NCBI RefSeq assembly: GCF_900094945.1
Contig: NZ_FMAQ01000011.1
Coordinates: forward strand, 1 to 64,000
Source: Gilliamella bombicola
Lineage (GTDB): Bacteria > Pseudomonadota > Gammaproteobacteria > Enterobacterales > Orbaceae
Reading direction: 5' to 3'
Length of the DNA: 64,000 nucleotides
The notes under the pieces were generated by a model. The model saw nothing but the letters and a program-made list of their open reading frames with translations. It searched no databases and was not told where the DNA came from. Shown here piece after piece: positions 1-9,820 of the stretch. Position 1 is the first letter of the stretch. Every line of letters starts with the position of its first letter. The translations under genes were made by a program, and so were the position numbers.

Positions 1-2
1 TA

Positions 3-374
3 GCTGCATGTAACGCCAAAAGTGGGCATTATCATGTAAGCCACTCAAATGAAATAAGTAATGCGCCGTTTGACAGTGGTACTGGGTATACTAGATATAC
101 ACGTGAAATAGGTTCATTATTTAGTGAATGGAGTGATGTAGTTCAAAGTGCTTATCCCGGATCTTTTGGGCCAGATCTTGAGAAGCAAAAAGGAGTAGCT
201 ATGAGAAGGTATTATGTATGGGATATAAATGAAAAAAAATATTGTGATGTACACGCTCACAATAGTAAATACCATTGCCGTAGTGAACATGAAGAGAAAA
301 ATGCCGTATGTGCCTCTACTCCTAAACAAAAAAATATTAGCTACGTTCTTATCCGTCGTCCACGTATGAATTAA
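3..374 (+). CDS. C-terminal part of an adhesin-like surface protein (5' end outside window)
   Basis: The frame is open from the left edge to the TAA at 372-374, giving about 123 residues with no start in view. It contains A-A-C-N, then Y-T-R-E-I-G-S-L-F-S-E-W, then Y-V-W-D and finally A-V-C-A-S, followed by a basic tail ending R-R-P-R-M-N. The same order (A-Y-C-N, Y-Q-R-R-I-G, F-F-A-E-W-G, Y-F-Y-W, Y-A-V-C) occurs at the C-terminus of the protein at 62360-63928. This resembles the lectin-like C-terminal domains of enterobacterial invasin/intimin-type or DUF823 adhesins, which is recalled rather than searched. A tryptophan- and cysteine-containing domain at the extreme C-terminus suggests an exported protein that binds a surface ligand. 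The C-terminal basic extension is absent from the right-hand homologue. Confidence 0.6.
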   Translation, partial: AACNAKSGHYHVSHSNEISNAPFDSGTGYTRYTREIGSLFSEWSDVVQSAYPGSFGPDLEKQKGVAMRRYYVWDINEKKYCDVHAHNSKYHCRSEHEEKNAVCASTPKQKNISYVLIRRPRMN

Positions 375-375
375 A

Positions 376-397
376 GGTGACAGTTAATTCTGTCACC
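376..397. terminator. Hairpin just after the adhesin fragment
   Basis: A perfect 8-bp stem (GGTGACAG / CTGTCACC) with a 6-nt loop starts 2 nt after the adhesin stop codon. It lacks a strong T-run on either strand, so it may be a weak terminator or an mRNA 3'-end stabiliser. It also lies downstream of rluB on the opposite strand. Confidence 0.45.
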
Positions 398-456
398 AAA
401 TTCAATAATAAACTAACCGATCACTCTTTTCCTGTTTTGAGTGAATTGTTCCTTTT

Positions 457-500
457 CCAAAAACAGATCAGAAAACATATTGATTTTATTTAAGTTTTTA
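457..500 (+). repeat. Dispersed repeat, copy 1
   Basis: This stretch contains TCAGAAAA, then a one-base-variable ATATTGATTTTATTTAAG, then a T-run. It matches 29823-29858 (+) and, in reverse complement, 62061-62094. In one frame it reads P-K-T-D-Q-K-T-Y-stop, similar to the Q-K-R-Y-stop ends of the other copies. It lies about 90 bp downstream of the left adhesin on the same strand. Confidence 0.6.
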
Positions 501-523
501 ATTGGTGTTTTGGCTGTTCTTCC

Positions 524-551
524 CCCTTAAATAAAGTGTATTATTTAAGGG
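524..551. repeat. AT-rich inverted repeat
   Basis: A perfect 10-bp inverted repeat (CCCTTAAATA / TATTTAAGGG) has an 8-nt loop. It lies between repeat copy 1 and the end of rluB, whose stop codon is only 11 bp away. No T-run follows on either strand, so it is not a standard terminator. It could be an operator, a recombination site or a folded 3' UTR. Confidence 0.4.
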
Positions 552-561
552 TATATAGAGT

Positions 562-1563
562 TTATTTTTTTGTTGTCCCTTGACGTGGTGAGCGCGATAT
601 TTTTGATAAATTGGTTAATTTAGCTCGTTTGGGTTTGATAATTCGTCTATCTGAAGCAGAATGAGTGGTAAAGCTCTTGACTTCTTGTGGTAGACCGACA
701 AGTTCTCGTAAATAATTTACTGAATTAATGCCTAATTCCATCCATGTTCCACGCGATAATCCTTTAGGTAAAGTGATATTACCGTAGCGGATTCGTAATA
801 ATCGGCTAACTTGCACTTCTACCGCTTCCCACATACGACGAACCTCTCGATTACGGCCTTCGGTTATCACAACATTAAACCATTGATTAATTCCATCGCC
901 ACCTTGTACTTTTATCGATTTAAATGATGCTGGACCATCCTCTAACTGTACACCTTTACGTAACTGAAATATCTGCTGATCGGTAATTTTACCGAATACA
1001 CGCACGGCATATTCGCGTTCAATTTCGTGGCGTGGGTGCATTAGGCGATTTGCAAGTTCACCATCTGTGGTAAACAATAATAAACCTGATGTATTGATAT
1101 CAAGCCGCCCAATATTAATCCAGCGTGCATTTTTTAAACGGGGTAAACGTTCAAAAACAGTTGCTCGTCCTTGAGGATCATTGCGCGAACAAATTTCACC
1201 TTCAGGTTTATAATAAGCAAGCACTCGGCAAACTTCTTTTTCTTTGCTTCTAAGTGGAACTAAATGACCATTGATGCGAACTTTAGGACTGGCATTAACG
1301 TCAACCCGATCACCTAATATGGCAATCTTACCATCGACACTGATTTTACCAGCTATAATCATCGCTTCAATTTCGCGACGTGAACCATGTCCTAAATTAG
1401 CTAATACTTTTTGTAACTTTTCTGTGTTGTCATGTGCCGATGTTTTACGTTTTGCTGTTGATGCAATTGGCTTTTTCGGTTTTTCATTGGCTTTGTTTTC
1501 TTTAGCCTTAAGGTTACTGTTTTTTTTGGAAAATTGTGGTAATGCAGATCTGCTATTTTTCAT
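562..1563 (-). CDS. rluB: 23S rRNA pseudouridine synthase RluB
   Basis: This enzyme is expected to form the pseudouridine at the 2605-type position in helix 93 of 23S rRNA. The protein has a Lys-rich N-terminal extension (about residues 1-46), an S4 RNA-binding domain (about 48-105) and the RsuA/RluB/E/F catalytic domain. The catalytic motif is [12 protein letters not shown] with Asp155, followed by the [10 protein letters not shown] segment. The ATG is preceded by GAGG at 5-nt spacing. It is the last gene of an rnm-yciO-rluB series on this strand, the order known from E. coli, although gaps of 80-90 bp leave room for separate promoters. The basic N-terminal extension is the only unusual feature. 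Confidence 0.93.
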   Translation of the reverse strand: MKNSRSALPQFSKKNSNLKAKENKANEKPKKPIASTAKRKTSAHDNTEKLQKVLANLGHGSRREIEAMIIAGKISVDGKIAILGDRVDVNASPKVRINGHLVPLRSKEKEVCRVLAYYKPEGEICSRNDPQGRATVFERLPRLKNARWINIGRLDINTSGLLLFTTDGELANRLMHPRHEIEREYAVRVFGKITDQQIFQLRKGVQLEDGPASFKSIKVQGGDGINQWFNVVITEGRNREVRRMWEAVEVQVSRLLRIRYGNITLPKGLSRGTWMELGINSVNYLRELVGLPQEVKSFTTHSASDRRIIKPKRAKLTNLSKISRSPRQGTTKK

Positions 1564-1644
1564 ATTATCCTCGCTGTTACCTTCTCAGGTATCATTTTTT
1601 CTATTCACTTTATTGTCTGAATGTTGACAATAAAAAACGGTCAT

Positions 1645-2265
1645 TTATTCGAATGGTTTAGTATCTCCACTTCCTTGACGAATAATTTCTGGATAGCTAT
1701 TAGTTAAATCAATCACAGTAGTGGGTTGTTCACCAATATAGCCTCCATGCACAATCGCATCAAGCTGGTGTCCTATTCTATCTTCTATTTCGTCGGGATC
1801 GGATTGCGCTTGGTCATCATTAGGTAAAATTAACGTCGCGGTCATTAATGGTTGCCCTAATAATTCAAGTAGGGCTAAATCAATTTTATTATCTGGTACA
1901 CGTAATCCAATGGTTTTACGTTTTTCGTTCATTAATCGACGTGGAACCTCTTTACTCGATTGTAAAATAAAGACATATTTGCCCGGTGTATTATTTTTTA
2001 ATAATCGAAAAGTCGTATTATCAACAAAAGCATAGCAAGATAGCTCAGAAAGATCACGGCACATTAATGTAAAATTGTGATGTTTATCCAACTGACGAAT
2101 TTGGCAGATGCGATCAACACCATGTTTGTTATCCAGTAAGCACCCTAATGAATAGCCTGAATCGGTCGGAAAAGCGATAACACCGCCATCATTTAATATT
2201 TTAACAACTTGATCTAATAATCGGGTTTGAGGATTATCTGGGTGAATATAAAAAATTTGGCTCAT
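1645..2265 (-). CDS. yciO: YciO, YrdC/Sua5-family protein
   Basis: The 206-residue protein is a single YrdC-like domain. Motifs seen are the N-terminal G-G-V-I-A-F-P-T-D-S-G-Y-S-L-G segment, K-R-K-T-I-G-L-R-V-P-D and the late S-T/T-T-V-I-D-L region. This family includes threonylcarbamoyl-AMP synthases of tRNA t6A biosynthesis. YciO members are paralogues whose cellular role is less certain than that of TsaC. The gene lies between rnm and rluB, as in enterobacteria, which supports the YciO assignment over TsaC. Confidence 0.9.
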   Translation of the reverse strand: MSQIFYIHPDNPQTRLLDQVVKILNDGGVIAFPTDSGYSLGCLLDNKHGVDRICQIRQLDKHHNFTLMCRDLSELSCYAFVDNTTFRLLKNNTPGKYVFILQSSKEVPRRLMNEKRKTIGLRVPDNKIDLALLELLGQPLMTATLILPNDDQAQSDPDEIEDRIGHQLDAIVHGGYIGEQPTTVIDLTNSYPEIIRQGSGDTKPFE

Positions 2266-2355
2266 AATTTATTCTATATCAATTTTTAGTGTTTAGTTCA
2301 ATGCCATCAATATTTAGGCAAAACGTCAATATAAAGTCATTTAGTCTTAATTTAT

Positions 2356-3189
2356 TTAGCGTTTCCAATTATGCCAAATTGGCGTAACACTACCTGGCAA
2401 TGGCATTGTTTTGCCTAAATCCAAATAATTAACTAAATCATGAAAATCCGAACCTTGCGATGCTAACATGTCAAATTCATTGGCTAATTTAGCTAGTTGA
2501 TGTAAATCATCTTGCGTTTGCCTGCTTTGCGAAACCTCAATTGCATCACCACCACAGTCTTTGAATTCACTCAGTAACAATTTCAATTTAGTTAAGGTTA
2601 GATCATAACGACTTGGATGCGCAAGCACCGCTTGCCCTCCTGCCATGTGAATGTTATTAACCGCATCAGCGATACTACACCATGTTGGAGGCACATAAGC
2701 ATATCCCCCTTTACCTAGGTATTTTTTAAATGCGCGTTTGATGTCCTTAACATAACCTTTAGCAACTAAAAATCTTGCAAAATGAGCTCGCGAAACAATG
2801 TCTCCTTTCGCAAATTGTTGCGCTTGTTGATAAGCATTTTCAATACTAACCTTTGCCAATTTTTGGCTTATTGCCAACGCTCGATTAATTCGTCCTTGCT
2901 CTTGTGATGATAATAGTGTCAATAATTGAGGATGCTCAATATCAATATTGAGTCCCACAATATGGATTTCGTTATTTTTCCAAGCCGTTGATATTTCAAC
3001 ACCACAAACTAATTTAACAGGCAAATTTTCATTAGCAATTGTTTGTTGAGCTTCAGGTAAGCCTTTAACGGTGTCATGATCGGTAATAGCCAAAATATCG
3101 ATTTGGCTATCCACCGCTCTTTTGACAAGATCGCTTGGCGTTAAAACACCATCTGATGCCGTAGTATGAGAATGTAAATCAACGATCAC
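2356..3189 (-). CDS. rnm: 5'-3' exoribonuclease RNase AM (YciV), PHP family
   Basis: This is a PHP-domain metal-dependent phosphoesterase. The metal-binding D-L-H-S-H-T-T-A-S-D-G motif lies at the very N-terminus, A-I-T-D-H-D-T follows, and H-I-V-G-L-N and G-S-D-F-H-D occur later. In E. coli this protein trims 5' ends of 23S, 16S and 5S rRNA. I chose the GTG at 3189 because the frame upstream of it encodes an atypical hydrophobic stretch running into the rraB promoter region. A start at 3246 would leave only 13 bp to the divergent rraB ATG. From the GTG the protein is about 277 residues. The gene order rnm-yciO-rluB is conserved. Confidence 0.88.
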   Translation of the reverse strand: MIVDLHSHTTASDGVLTPSDLVKRAVDSQIDILAITDHDTVKGLPEAQQTIANENLPVKLVCGVEISTAWKNNEIHIVGLNIDIEHPQLLTLLSSQEQGRINRALAISQKLAKVSIENAYQQAQQFAKGDIVSRAHFARFLVAKGYVKDIKRAFKKYLGKGGYAYVPPTWCSIADAVNNIHMAGGQAVLAHPSRYDLTLTKLKLLLSEFKDCGGDAIEVSQSRQTQDDLHQLAKLANEFDMLASQGSDFHDLVNYLDLGKTMPLPGSVTPIWHNWKR

Positions 3190-3259
3190 TTTTTTCTCGA
3201 AAATTATTTTGAAACGTGTAATATACCACACAATTTGCATGACCACTAAAAGGTATATT

Positions 3260-3655
3260 ATGAAAGATCAAATTATTCTTGCTCAGCAAGATACTAACGC
3301 TATTATTCAAGAATTGTTAGAAGATGGTAGCGATCCTCATGCGCTTTATATTATTGAACATCATGTTTCATCGCAAGATTTTGATAAACTAGAAAAAATA
3401 GCAGTAGAAGCTTATAAGTTAGGCTATGAAGCAACCGATCCTGATGAAGATGTTGATGATGCTGGTAACGTTGTTATCGGTTTTGATATCATTGCCGAAA
3501 GTCCGCTTAATGCTGAATTAATCAATGCGCAAATTGCCGAAATCCTCACCCTTACTGTCCAATTTGGCGTCAATTATGATGGTTGGGGCACTTATTTTGA
3601 AGATGGAAGCGATGACGATTTTGATGAAGTTGAGCTAATGGAAACACTTCATTAA
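3260..3655 (+). CDS. rraB: Regulator of RNase E activity RraB
   Basis: The 131-residue acidic protein matches RraB, which binds RNase E and modulates mRNA decay. Visible features are the D-G-S-D-P-H-A-L-Y-I-I-E-H-H segment, a very acidic D-P-D-E-D-V-D-D loop and the W-G-T-Y-F-E-D-G-S-D-D-D end. The start is set at ATG 3260 because AAAAGG lies 6 nt upstream; an in-frame start at 3209 would overlap the divergent rnm control region. rraB and rnm are divergent within about 70 bp, so two RNA-decay genes share one control region. Confidence 0.9.
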   Translation: MKDQIILAQQDTNAIIQELLEDGSDPHALYIIEHHVSSQDFDKLEKIAVEAYKLGYEATDPDEDVDDAGNVVIGFDIIAESPLNAELINAQIAEILTLTVQFGVNYDGWGTYFEDGSDDDFDEVELMETLH

Positions 3656-3784
3656 ATATTATTAATTCTCTTTCTGATGCATTATTCTTATCAGGTAAAA
3701 AAATAAAAATATTTTATTTTTAACCTAAAGTTATTTCAGTTCTTCTATACAATTAGCATTTTCTAGTTTGCTGATATAACAAAT

Positions 3785-3817
3785 AAAAAAGAGAAATGAT
3801 TCACATTTCTCTTTTTT
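3785..3817. terminator. Bidirectional Rho-independent terminator between rraB and kdsA
   Basis: A perfect 14-bp stem runs from 3785-3798 to 3804-3817 with loop ATTCA. An A-run on one side and a T-run on the other make it usable by the convergent rraB (+) and kdsA operon (-) transcripts. Confidence 0.85.
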
Positions 3818-3871
3818 ATTAATATATTTATTTACCATCAAATCAAATAACTTTTAAGAAAACATTTAAAG

Positions 3872-4738
<867 letters not shown>

Positions 4739-4742
4739 CTAG

Positions 4743-5579
4743 TTAAGGTTTAAACCAGCGACCCAGTGTAACTCTATCATTACCACTATAGTCGGTGAAG
4801 GTTTCTACTAATTGAAATCCGTGTTGTTTAAAAATGGTTTGCACTACCTCGCCTTGTTTCCAACCATGTTCTATCAGTAACCAACCATATTGGTTTAAAT
4901 GCTTAGTTGCACCTTGTACAATAAGTTTGATATCAGCTAAACCATCATCTTCAGAAACGAGTGCGCTTCTAGGTTCATAACGCACATCACCTTGTGATAA
5001 GTGAATATCTGTTGGTTCAATGTAAGGAGGATTACTAACAATCATTGAAAACTTGCGGTTTTTTATTGGTTTATACCAATCTCCTTGTAAAAAATAAACA
5101 TTATTTACTCCAATTTGAGCTGCATTTTGCTGAGCTAAAATTAATGCATCTTTATTCTTTTCAATTGCAGTAAATAAACAGTCTTGACGCTCAGTTGCCA
5201 TAGCGATAACTATCGCACCGGTCCCCGTACCAAGATCCAATACTTCACAGGGCACTTTAGGTAGATACTCTAAACCTAATTCGACTAATTTTTCGGTATC
5301 AGGTCTAGGGATTAACGTAGCGTTAGAAACATTAAACTTTAAAGACCAAAATTCTTTTTCGCCAGTAATATAAGCGATAGGTTCACCGTTTTGCCGGCGT
5401 TTTAAACATTCAGATAAAACAATCAACTCATCATCCGTAAGCAATGTTTCGCTAAATGCCATTAAAAAGGTTCGCGTTCTTTGCGTAACAAAACTCAGTA
5501 AAATCTCGGCATCACGCTTTGGGCTTTCACTATCTGTTAACGTTTGAGATGCGCACTTAAGCCATTGTAAGTAAGTCAT
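4743..5579 (-). CDS. prmC: Release factor glutamine methyltransferase PrmC (HemK)
   Basis: This SAM-dependent enzyme N5-methylates the glutamine of the GGQ motif in release factors. The protein has an N-terminal helical domain, the SAM-binding D-L-G-T-G-T-G-A motif (residues 115-122) and the catalytic N-P-P-Y motif (183-186). Its start overlaps the end of prfA by 4 nt (ATGA), so enzyme and substrate are translationally coupled. Confidence 0.96.
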   Translation of the reverse strand: MTYLQWLKCASQTLTDSESPKRDAEILLSFVTQRTRTFLMAFSETLLTDDELIVLSECLKRRQNGEPIAYITGEKEFWSLKFNVSNATLIPRPDTEKLVELGLEYLPKVPCEVLDLGTGTGAIVIAMATERQDCLFTAIEKNKDALILAQQNAAQIGVNNVYFLQGDWYKPIKNRKFSMIVSNPPYIEPTDIHLSQGDVRYEPRSALVSEDDGLADIKLIVQGATKHLNQYGWLLIEHGWKQGEVVQTIFKQHGFQLVETFTDYSGNDRVTLGRWFKP

Positions 5580-6661
5580 TCATCTTGTTCCGATAAAGCG
5601 GCTAGTTGATCTGCTTGATATTCTTGTACAATTGGATCGATTAGCATCTCTAACTTCCCTGCCATCACTTCGTCTAAACGATAAAGCGTTAGGTTAATTC
5701 GATGATCAGTAACTCGACCTTGTGGATAGTTATATGTTCTAATTCTATCTGAACGATCACCCGATCCTAATAAATTACGTCTTGTTGAAGCTTCTTCTTG
5801 TTGACGTTTGCGCAACTCCGCATCTTGAATACGTGCAGCCAATACCGACATCGCTTTGGCTCTATTTTTATGTTGTGAGCGCTCATCTTGACACTCAACC
5901 ACAATACCAGTCGGTAGATGGGTAATACGAATGGCAGAATCGGTAGTATTAACATGCTGACCACCGGCACCAGATGAACGATAAGTATCAATTTTTAAAT
6001 CAGCAGGATTAATTTCGGGCATTTCAGCCTCAGGCACTTCGGGTAAAACAGCAACAGTACAGGCTGAAGTATGAATACGACCTTGCGATTCTGTTTCTGG
6101 AACACGTTGAACACGATGCCCACCCGATTCAAACTTCAAATGACCATAAACACCATCGCCACTGACTAACATAATCACTTCTTTATAGCCACCATGCTCA
6201 CCATCACTTGCGCTCATAATTTCAACTCGCCAATTGCGTGATTCAGCATAGCGTGTATACATTCGGGCTAAGTCACCAGCAAATATAGCTGCTTCATCGC
6301 CACCTGTTCCCGCTCTCACTTCGACAAAACAGTTATATTCGTCATTAGGATCTTTAGGAAGTAATAGCACTTGTAATTGCTTTTCTTGCTCTTCAATTCG
6401 GCTTAATGCTTCGTTTAATTCCTCTTGCGCCATTTCGCTCATTTCAGGATCGGATAGCATTACTTTAGCTGTCTCAATATCCGCTTGAGTTTGCTTCCAA
6501 TCGGTAAAACACTTAACAACACCAGTTAACTGTGAATACTCTTTAGACAGTGTACGAAAGCGATTTTGATCGGCGATAACCGAAGCATCAGACAATAATG
6601 CTTGAACCTCTTCATAACGCTCTTGCAGCGCTTCTAACTTACTGATAATTGAAGATTTCAT
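5576..6661 (-). CDS. prfA: Peptide chain release factor 1
   Basis: RF1 terminates translation at UAA and UAG. The 361-residue protein carries the stop-codon-reading P-E-T tripeptide (residues 188-190, within [14 protein letters not shown]) and the peptidyl-hydrolysis G-G-Q motif (233-235). It is followed by prmC with a 4-nt overlap. In E. coli hemA lies immediately upstream; here the neighbour is the divergent manA, so the hemA linkage is lost. Confidence 0.97.
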   Translation of the reverse strand: MKSSIISKLEALQERYEEVQALLSDASVIADQNRFRTLSKEYSQLTGVVKCFTDWKQTQADIETAKVMLSDPEMSEMAQEELNEALSRIEEQEKQLQVLLLPKDPNDEYNCFVEVRAGTGGDEAAIFAGDLARMYTRYAESRNWRVEIMSASDGEHGGYKEVIMLVSGDGVYGHLKFESGGHRVQRVPETESQGRIHTSACTVAVLPEVPEAEMPEINPADLKIDTYRSSGAGGQHVNTTDSAIRITHLPTGIVVECQDERSQHKNRAKAMSVLAARIQDAELRKRQQEEASTRRNLLGSGDRSDRIRTYNYPQGRVTDHRINLTLYRLDEVMAGKLEMLIDPIVQEYQADQLAALSEQDE

Positions 6662-6701
6662 AAAAATATATTTTTATAGAGATTAGTTGAATTTGCTAGG
6701 C

Positions 6702-6707
6702 ATTATA
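6702..6707 (-). promoter_or_regulatory. Candidate -10 element for prfA-prmC-kdsA
   Basis: On the minus strand a perfect TATAAT lies about 40 bp upstream of the prfA ATG. The -35 region is weak. The position fits a short leader. Confidence 0.4.
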
Positions 6708-6880
6708 TACTTAATTGCCTTGAAAATACAGTTTCGGATTATCGCCAAAGTCATCTCCGATCATAGTATAAGCAATCAATAATAAAGCAATTGAATAAAA
6801 TGAAAATAATAGCGCAGTTAAAATAGATATCACTTGGAATAAATTTAATTTAAGCTACTATTTAACAATACATATTGAAC

Positions 6881-6908
6881 TTGAATCAACTTATATTAAG
6901 AGTATAGT
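6881..6908 (+). promoter_or_regulatory. Candidate manA promoter
   Basis: TTGAAT (6881-6886) and TATAGT (6903-6908) are separated by 16 bp. The -10 sits inside a small palindrome, ATAGTTAAACTAT (6904-6916), that a regulator could read. The manA ATG follows about 60 bp later with a G-rich Shine-Dalgarno (GAGGGGGG). Confidence 0.4.
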
Positions 6909-6969
6909 TAAACTATTGAATAAAAAATAAATTAACCTTGCAAAATAAATGTAGAGGGGGGGAATAAAG

Positions 6970-8157
6970 ATGAAGCAAACGATATGGAAACTTGAAAATA
7001 AAATCAAAGACTATGATTGGGGAAGTATCGAAAATATACCAAAATTATTTGGTTTTAAAAATCCATCCCAAAAACCCATAGCAGAAATCTGGATGGGAGA
7101 TCATCCTTTAGGGTGTTCATTAGCTATTAATAAACATAATCAAAAAATCAGACTTGATGATCTTATTAAAAACCATCCTTTAGAAATATTAGGAACAAGA
7201 ACCTTTAAGCAATTTGCTGCTTTGCCTTATTTATTTAAAGTGCTTTCCGCAAATAAAGCACTATCCATCCAAGTACATCCAACTAAAATAAATGCACAAC
7301 AAGGTTTTGCAAGAGAAAACCAACTAGGCATTGCCTTAGATGATCCAAGGCGCAATTATAAAGATCCAAATCATAAGCCAGAACTAATTTATGCCTTAAC
7401 ACCATTTAAAGCTATGCGATCTTTTCGACCGATTCATGAAATTTTAGAGTTATTTTCTAAAATCAATCTTTTTTCTTTGAATAAAGAGATTGATCAATTA
7501 CAAAAAAATCCGAACAAACAGCAGTTAAGACAGTTTTTTCATGCATTACTAACACTACCACCAGAAAAAAAGCATCAAGGAATTAATCAATTATTAGAAA
7601 GTATTGAACCGTTCTGTGATGAGCCTTATTTAACAATTAAAACGCTAGCCAAAGATTATCCAAATGATATTGGGCTCTTTATGCCTTTAATTTTAAACAT
7701 TATTGAATTGCAGCCCTCACAAGCAATGTTTTTAAGTGCCGAAACACCCCACGCTTACTTAAGTGGCACTGGGCTTGAGGTTATGGCAAATTCTGATAAT
7801 GTGTTAAGAGCTGGATTAACCAATAAGCACTTAGACATTGATGAGCTATTAAAAAATACTCAATTTAAAAGTCTAACTTTGAATGAATTATTAACCCAAC
7901 CTATTACCCAACAAAATAAAATTGATTATCCAGTTCCTGTTGATGATTTTAAATTTGAAATAATTAAAAGCGATAATCAACAAAGAGTTGAAAAAGTAAA
8001 CAGTCCACAAATTCTATTTTGTATTATAGGAAATATCACACTAAAAACAAAATTTGATACTTTAACCCTAACTAAAGGAGAATCCGCTTTTATTGCTTAC
8101 GAAGCTCAATGCTATCATTATCAAGGAGAGGGAGTATTGGCAAAAGTTTTTAATTAA
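6970..8157 (+). CDS. manA: Mannose-6-phosphate isomerase, class I
   Basis: The enzyme interconverts mannose 6-phosphate and fructose 6-phosphate and feeds mannose into glycolysis. Type I PMI motifs are present: the zinc-binding Q-V-H-P (residues 101-104), P-E-L-I-Y-A-L, and the H-A-Y-L-S-G-T-G-L-E-V-M-A-N-S-D-N segment leading to R-A-G-L-T. The 395-residue length is normal. The gene lies just upstream of a GntR regulator and a mannose-family PTS, so it probably handles the product of that PTS. Alternatively it could supply mannose 6-phosphate for sugar-nucleotide synthesis. Confidence 0.93.
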   Translation: MKQTIWKLENKIKDYDWGSIENIPKLFGFKNPSQKPIAEIWMGDHPLGCSLAINKHNQKIRLDDLIKNHPLEILGTRTFKQFAALPYLFKVLSANKALSIQVHPTKINAQQGFARENQLGIALDDPRRNYKDPNHKPELIYALTPFKAMRSFRPIHEILELFSKINLFSLNKEIDQLQKNPNKQQLRQFFHALLTLPPEKKHQGINQLLESIEPFCDEPYLTIKTLAKDYPNDIGLFMPLILNIIELQPSQAMFLSAETPHAYLSGTGLEVMANSDNVLRAGLTNKHLDIDELLKNTQFKSLTLNELLTQPITQQNKIDYPVPVDDFKFEIIKSDNQQRVEKVNSPQILFCIIGNITLKTKFDTLTLTKGESAFIAYEAQCYHYQGEGVLAKVFN

Positions 8158-8205
8158 ATTATAACCAATAAAATATAACTAATTAATTTTAATTAATATT
8201 AATGT

Positions 8206-8237
8206 TTTACATAACAAAAACAATATATTAATATGTG
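8206..8237 (+). promoter_or_regulatory. Candidate promoter and operator half-sites before the GntR gene
   Basis: TTTACA (8206-8211) and TAATAT (8229-8234) have 17-bp spacing. TTTACAT and ATATGTG around them resemble the half-sites of the two palindromes in the PTS/deoC control region, which hints at autoregulation. If this promoter is real, transcription begins too close to the ATG at 8249, favouring the ATG at 8267. Confidence 0.3.
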
Positions 8238-8266
8238 TTAAGATATTAATGCATATTGTTGTCATC

Positions 8267-8995
8267 ATGAACCCTAAAAATAAAATTCCACGCCATCTTT
8301 TTATCCAACAAGATTTATTGAAAAAAATTCAGTCAGGAGAGTATGCTCAAGGTCAATTAATTCCAAAAGAAACTGAATTGACCAAAATTTATAAAGTTAG
8401 TAGACCGACCGTACGTCAAGCAATTCAATATTTGGCCAATGATGGTTACCTAGAACGTAGAAAACGCCGAGGAACCATAGTTAAACAACAGAAAATAAAT
8501 CAAGAGTTTACTCATATTATTGAAAGCTATGATTCGGAAATGAATAGAAAAGGTCTTCACCCTAGAACACAAGTTCTTACATTCAAAATTGATAAAGCAA
8601 CTAATGATATAGCAAACCATTTAGAAATCAATGAACAAGATGAAATTTATAAATTAGTCCGTTTACGTTATGCAGAAAATAAACCGATAGTATTAGTCAC
8701 TACTTATTTACCATTAAAACTTTTACCTGACTTTTTGAATAATGACTTTGAACAAGAAAAGCTATATTCCGTACTGCAAAAGATGAATTTTCCGGTATTG
8801 CAAATACGTAGAAAACTAGATGTTGTCAAAGCAGATGAAACAACAAGTGATTTATTAGATATTGAAGAAGGAAACCCTATTTTTTATTTTCATTCAATTG
8901 GTTATACACATAACAGAATACCAATTGAATACTCGATTTCTAAATATCGTGGAGATATCAATTCATTTATTTTTGAATTAAATCATTCAGCTTAA
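8267..8995 (+). CDS. GntR-family (HutC/UTRA) transcriptional regulator
   Basis: The protein has an N-terminal winged helix-turn-helix (about residues 5-70, containing the V-S-R-P-T-V-R-Q-A-I recognition segment and the E-R-R-K-R-R-G-T wing). A C-terminal UTRA effector-binding domain follows. UTRA regulators usually sense phosphorylated sugars or related metabolites. Here it sits between manA and the deoC/PTS control region, so it is the likely local regulator of all three transcripts. An in-frame ATG at 8249 would add six residues; the start at 8267 matches where this fold usually begins. The inducer is unknown. Confidence 0.85.
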   Translation: MNPKNKIPRHLFIQQDLLKKIQSGEYAQGQLIPKETELTKIYKVSRPTVRQAIQYLANDGYLERRKRRGTIVKQQKINQEFTHIIESYDSEMNRKGLHPRTQVLTFKIDKATNDIANHLEINEQDEIYKLVRLRYAENKPIVLVTTYLPLKLLPDFLNNDFEQEKLYSVLQKMNFPVLQIRRKLDVVKADETTSDLLDIEEGNPIFYFHSIGYTHNRIPIEYSISKYRGDINSFIFELNHSA

Positions 8996-9028
8996 ATTAT
9001 TAGAACCACTAATAAGTAAATTAACAAT

Positions 9029-9058
9029 AAAAATACCCACTTATTAGTGGGTATTTTT
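9029..9058. terminator. Bidirectional terminator between the GntR gene and deoC
   Basis: A 13-bp perfect stem (9029-9041 with 9046-9058) with a 4-nt loop has flanking A- and T-runs. It serves two convergent genes. Confidence 0.85.
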
Positions 9059-9089
9059 AGGTTTAAATATCTGTTTAGGTATAAATTAA

Positions 9090-9800
9090 TTAAATTTCAA
9101 TAAAGTCTTTTTGGCTATTTTTTAATTCTTGTTTTAACTCTTCAATAATGGCAATACCCGCACTTGTACCAATTCGCTCGGCACCCGCTGCAATCATTTT
9201 TTTAAATGTTTCAGCATTACGTATTCCGCCAGCTGCTTTTACTTTAACAATATCACCAACATGTTTTTTCATCAATTCAACATCGGCAAGTGTTGCACCT
9301 GAAGGTCCAAATCCTGTCGATGTTTTGATAAAGTCAGGTCTAACTTGAACAGCAATTTTACACAGTGTTATTTTTTCTTCTTCTGTTAGATAACAGTTTT
9401 CAAAAATGACTTTCGAAATAACATTGTGTTTACGACATATACTGACAATTTGTGTCATTTCATTTTTAATATATTCCAGATTTTTAGCCTTTAATTCAGA
9501 GATATTAATCACATAATCGATTTCGGTTGCTCCATTTTCTATCGCATTTTGCGTTTCAAAGCATTTTGACTCAATAGTTGTTTGTCCAAGCGGAAAAGCA
9601 ATTGCAGCGCCTATGTCCACTTTAGTATCTTTTAATAACTCTGCACATAATTTCGATTGAACCTGATTAATCGCTACCATTTTAAAGTTATAGTCACTTG
9701 CTTCTTTACAAAGTTTTTCCATCATGGTGGTAGTTGCATCCGGCTTTAAATTTGTGTGATCAATAAATTTGCTTAACTCTAGTAAAGAATAACTTTTCAT
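9090..9800 (-). CDS. deoC: Deoxyribose-phosphate aldolase-type enzyme (DeoC family)
   Basis: This 236-residue TIM-barrel class I aldolase matches the short DeoC type. It shows F-I-D-H-T-N-L-K-P near the start, F-I-K-T-S-T-G-F (Schiff-base lysine region) and [10 protein letters not shown]. The canonical reaction cleaves 2-deoxyribose 5-phosphate to glyceraldehyde 3-phosphate and acetaldehyde. It is not with the usual deoABD nucleoside genes but is divergent from a mannose-family PTS and close to a GntR regulator. It may therefore act on the phosphosugar delivered by that PTS, or supply deoxyribose catabolism under sugar control. The family call is firm; the physiological substrate is not. Confidence 0.88.
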   Translation of the reverse strand: MKSYSLLELSKFIDHTNLKPDATTTMMEKLCKEASDYNFKMVAINQVQSKLCAELLKDTKVDIGAAIAFPLGQTTIESKCFETQNAIENGATEIDYVINISELKAKNLEYIKNEMTQIVSICRKHNVISKVIFENCYLTEEEKITLCKIAVQVRPDFIKTSTGFGPSGATLADVELMKKHVGDIVKVKAAGGIRNAETFKKMIAAGAERIGTSAGIAIIEELKQELKNSQKDFIEI

Positions 9801-9820
9801 AATTCCTCTCCAACTTAAAT

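Larger units (their letters stand above)
6662..6969. other. Divergent intergenic region prfA / manA
   Basis: About 308 bp of AT-rich sequence without a credible gene. It holds the candidate prfA -10 and, near 6881-6908, the candidate manA promoter. I see no further structure. Confidence 0.6.

Noticed and set aside
117..329. 70-residue minus-strand ORF at the left edge
   Set aside because: It lies wholly antisense to the adhesin fragment, whose motifs match the gene at the right edge.
1271..1627. 118-residue plus-strand ORF over the rluB N-terminus
   Set aside because: It is antisense to the S4 domain and basic leader of RluB and has no independent support.
8158..8248. TTAATTAATTTTAATTAAT-type stretches considered as terminator or origin
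   Set aside because: They are plain A/T palindromes common in low-GC intergenic DNA, without a GC stem or DnaA-box cluster.
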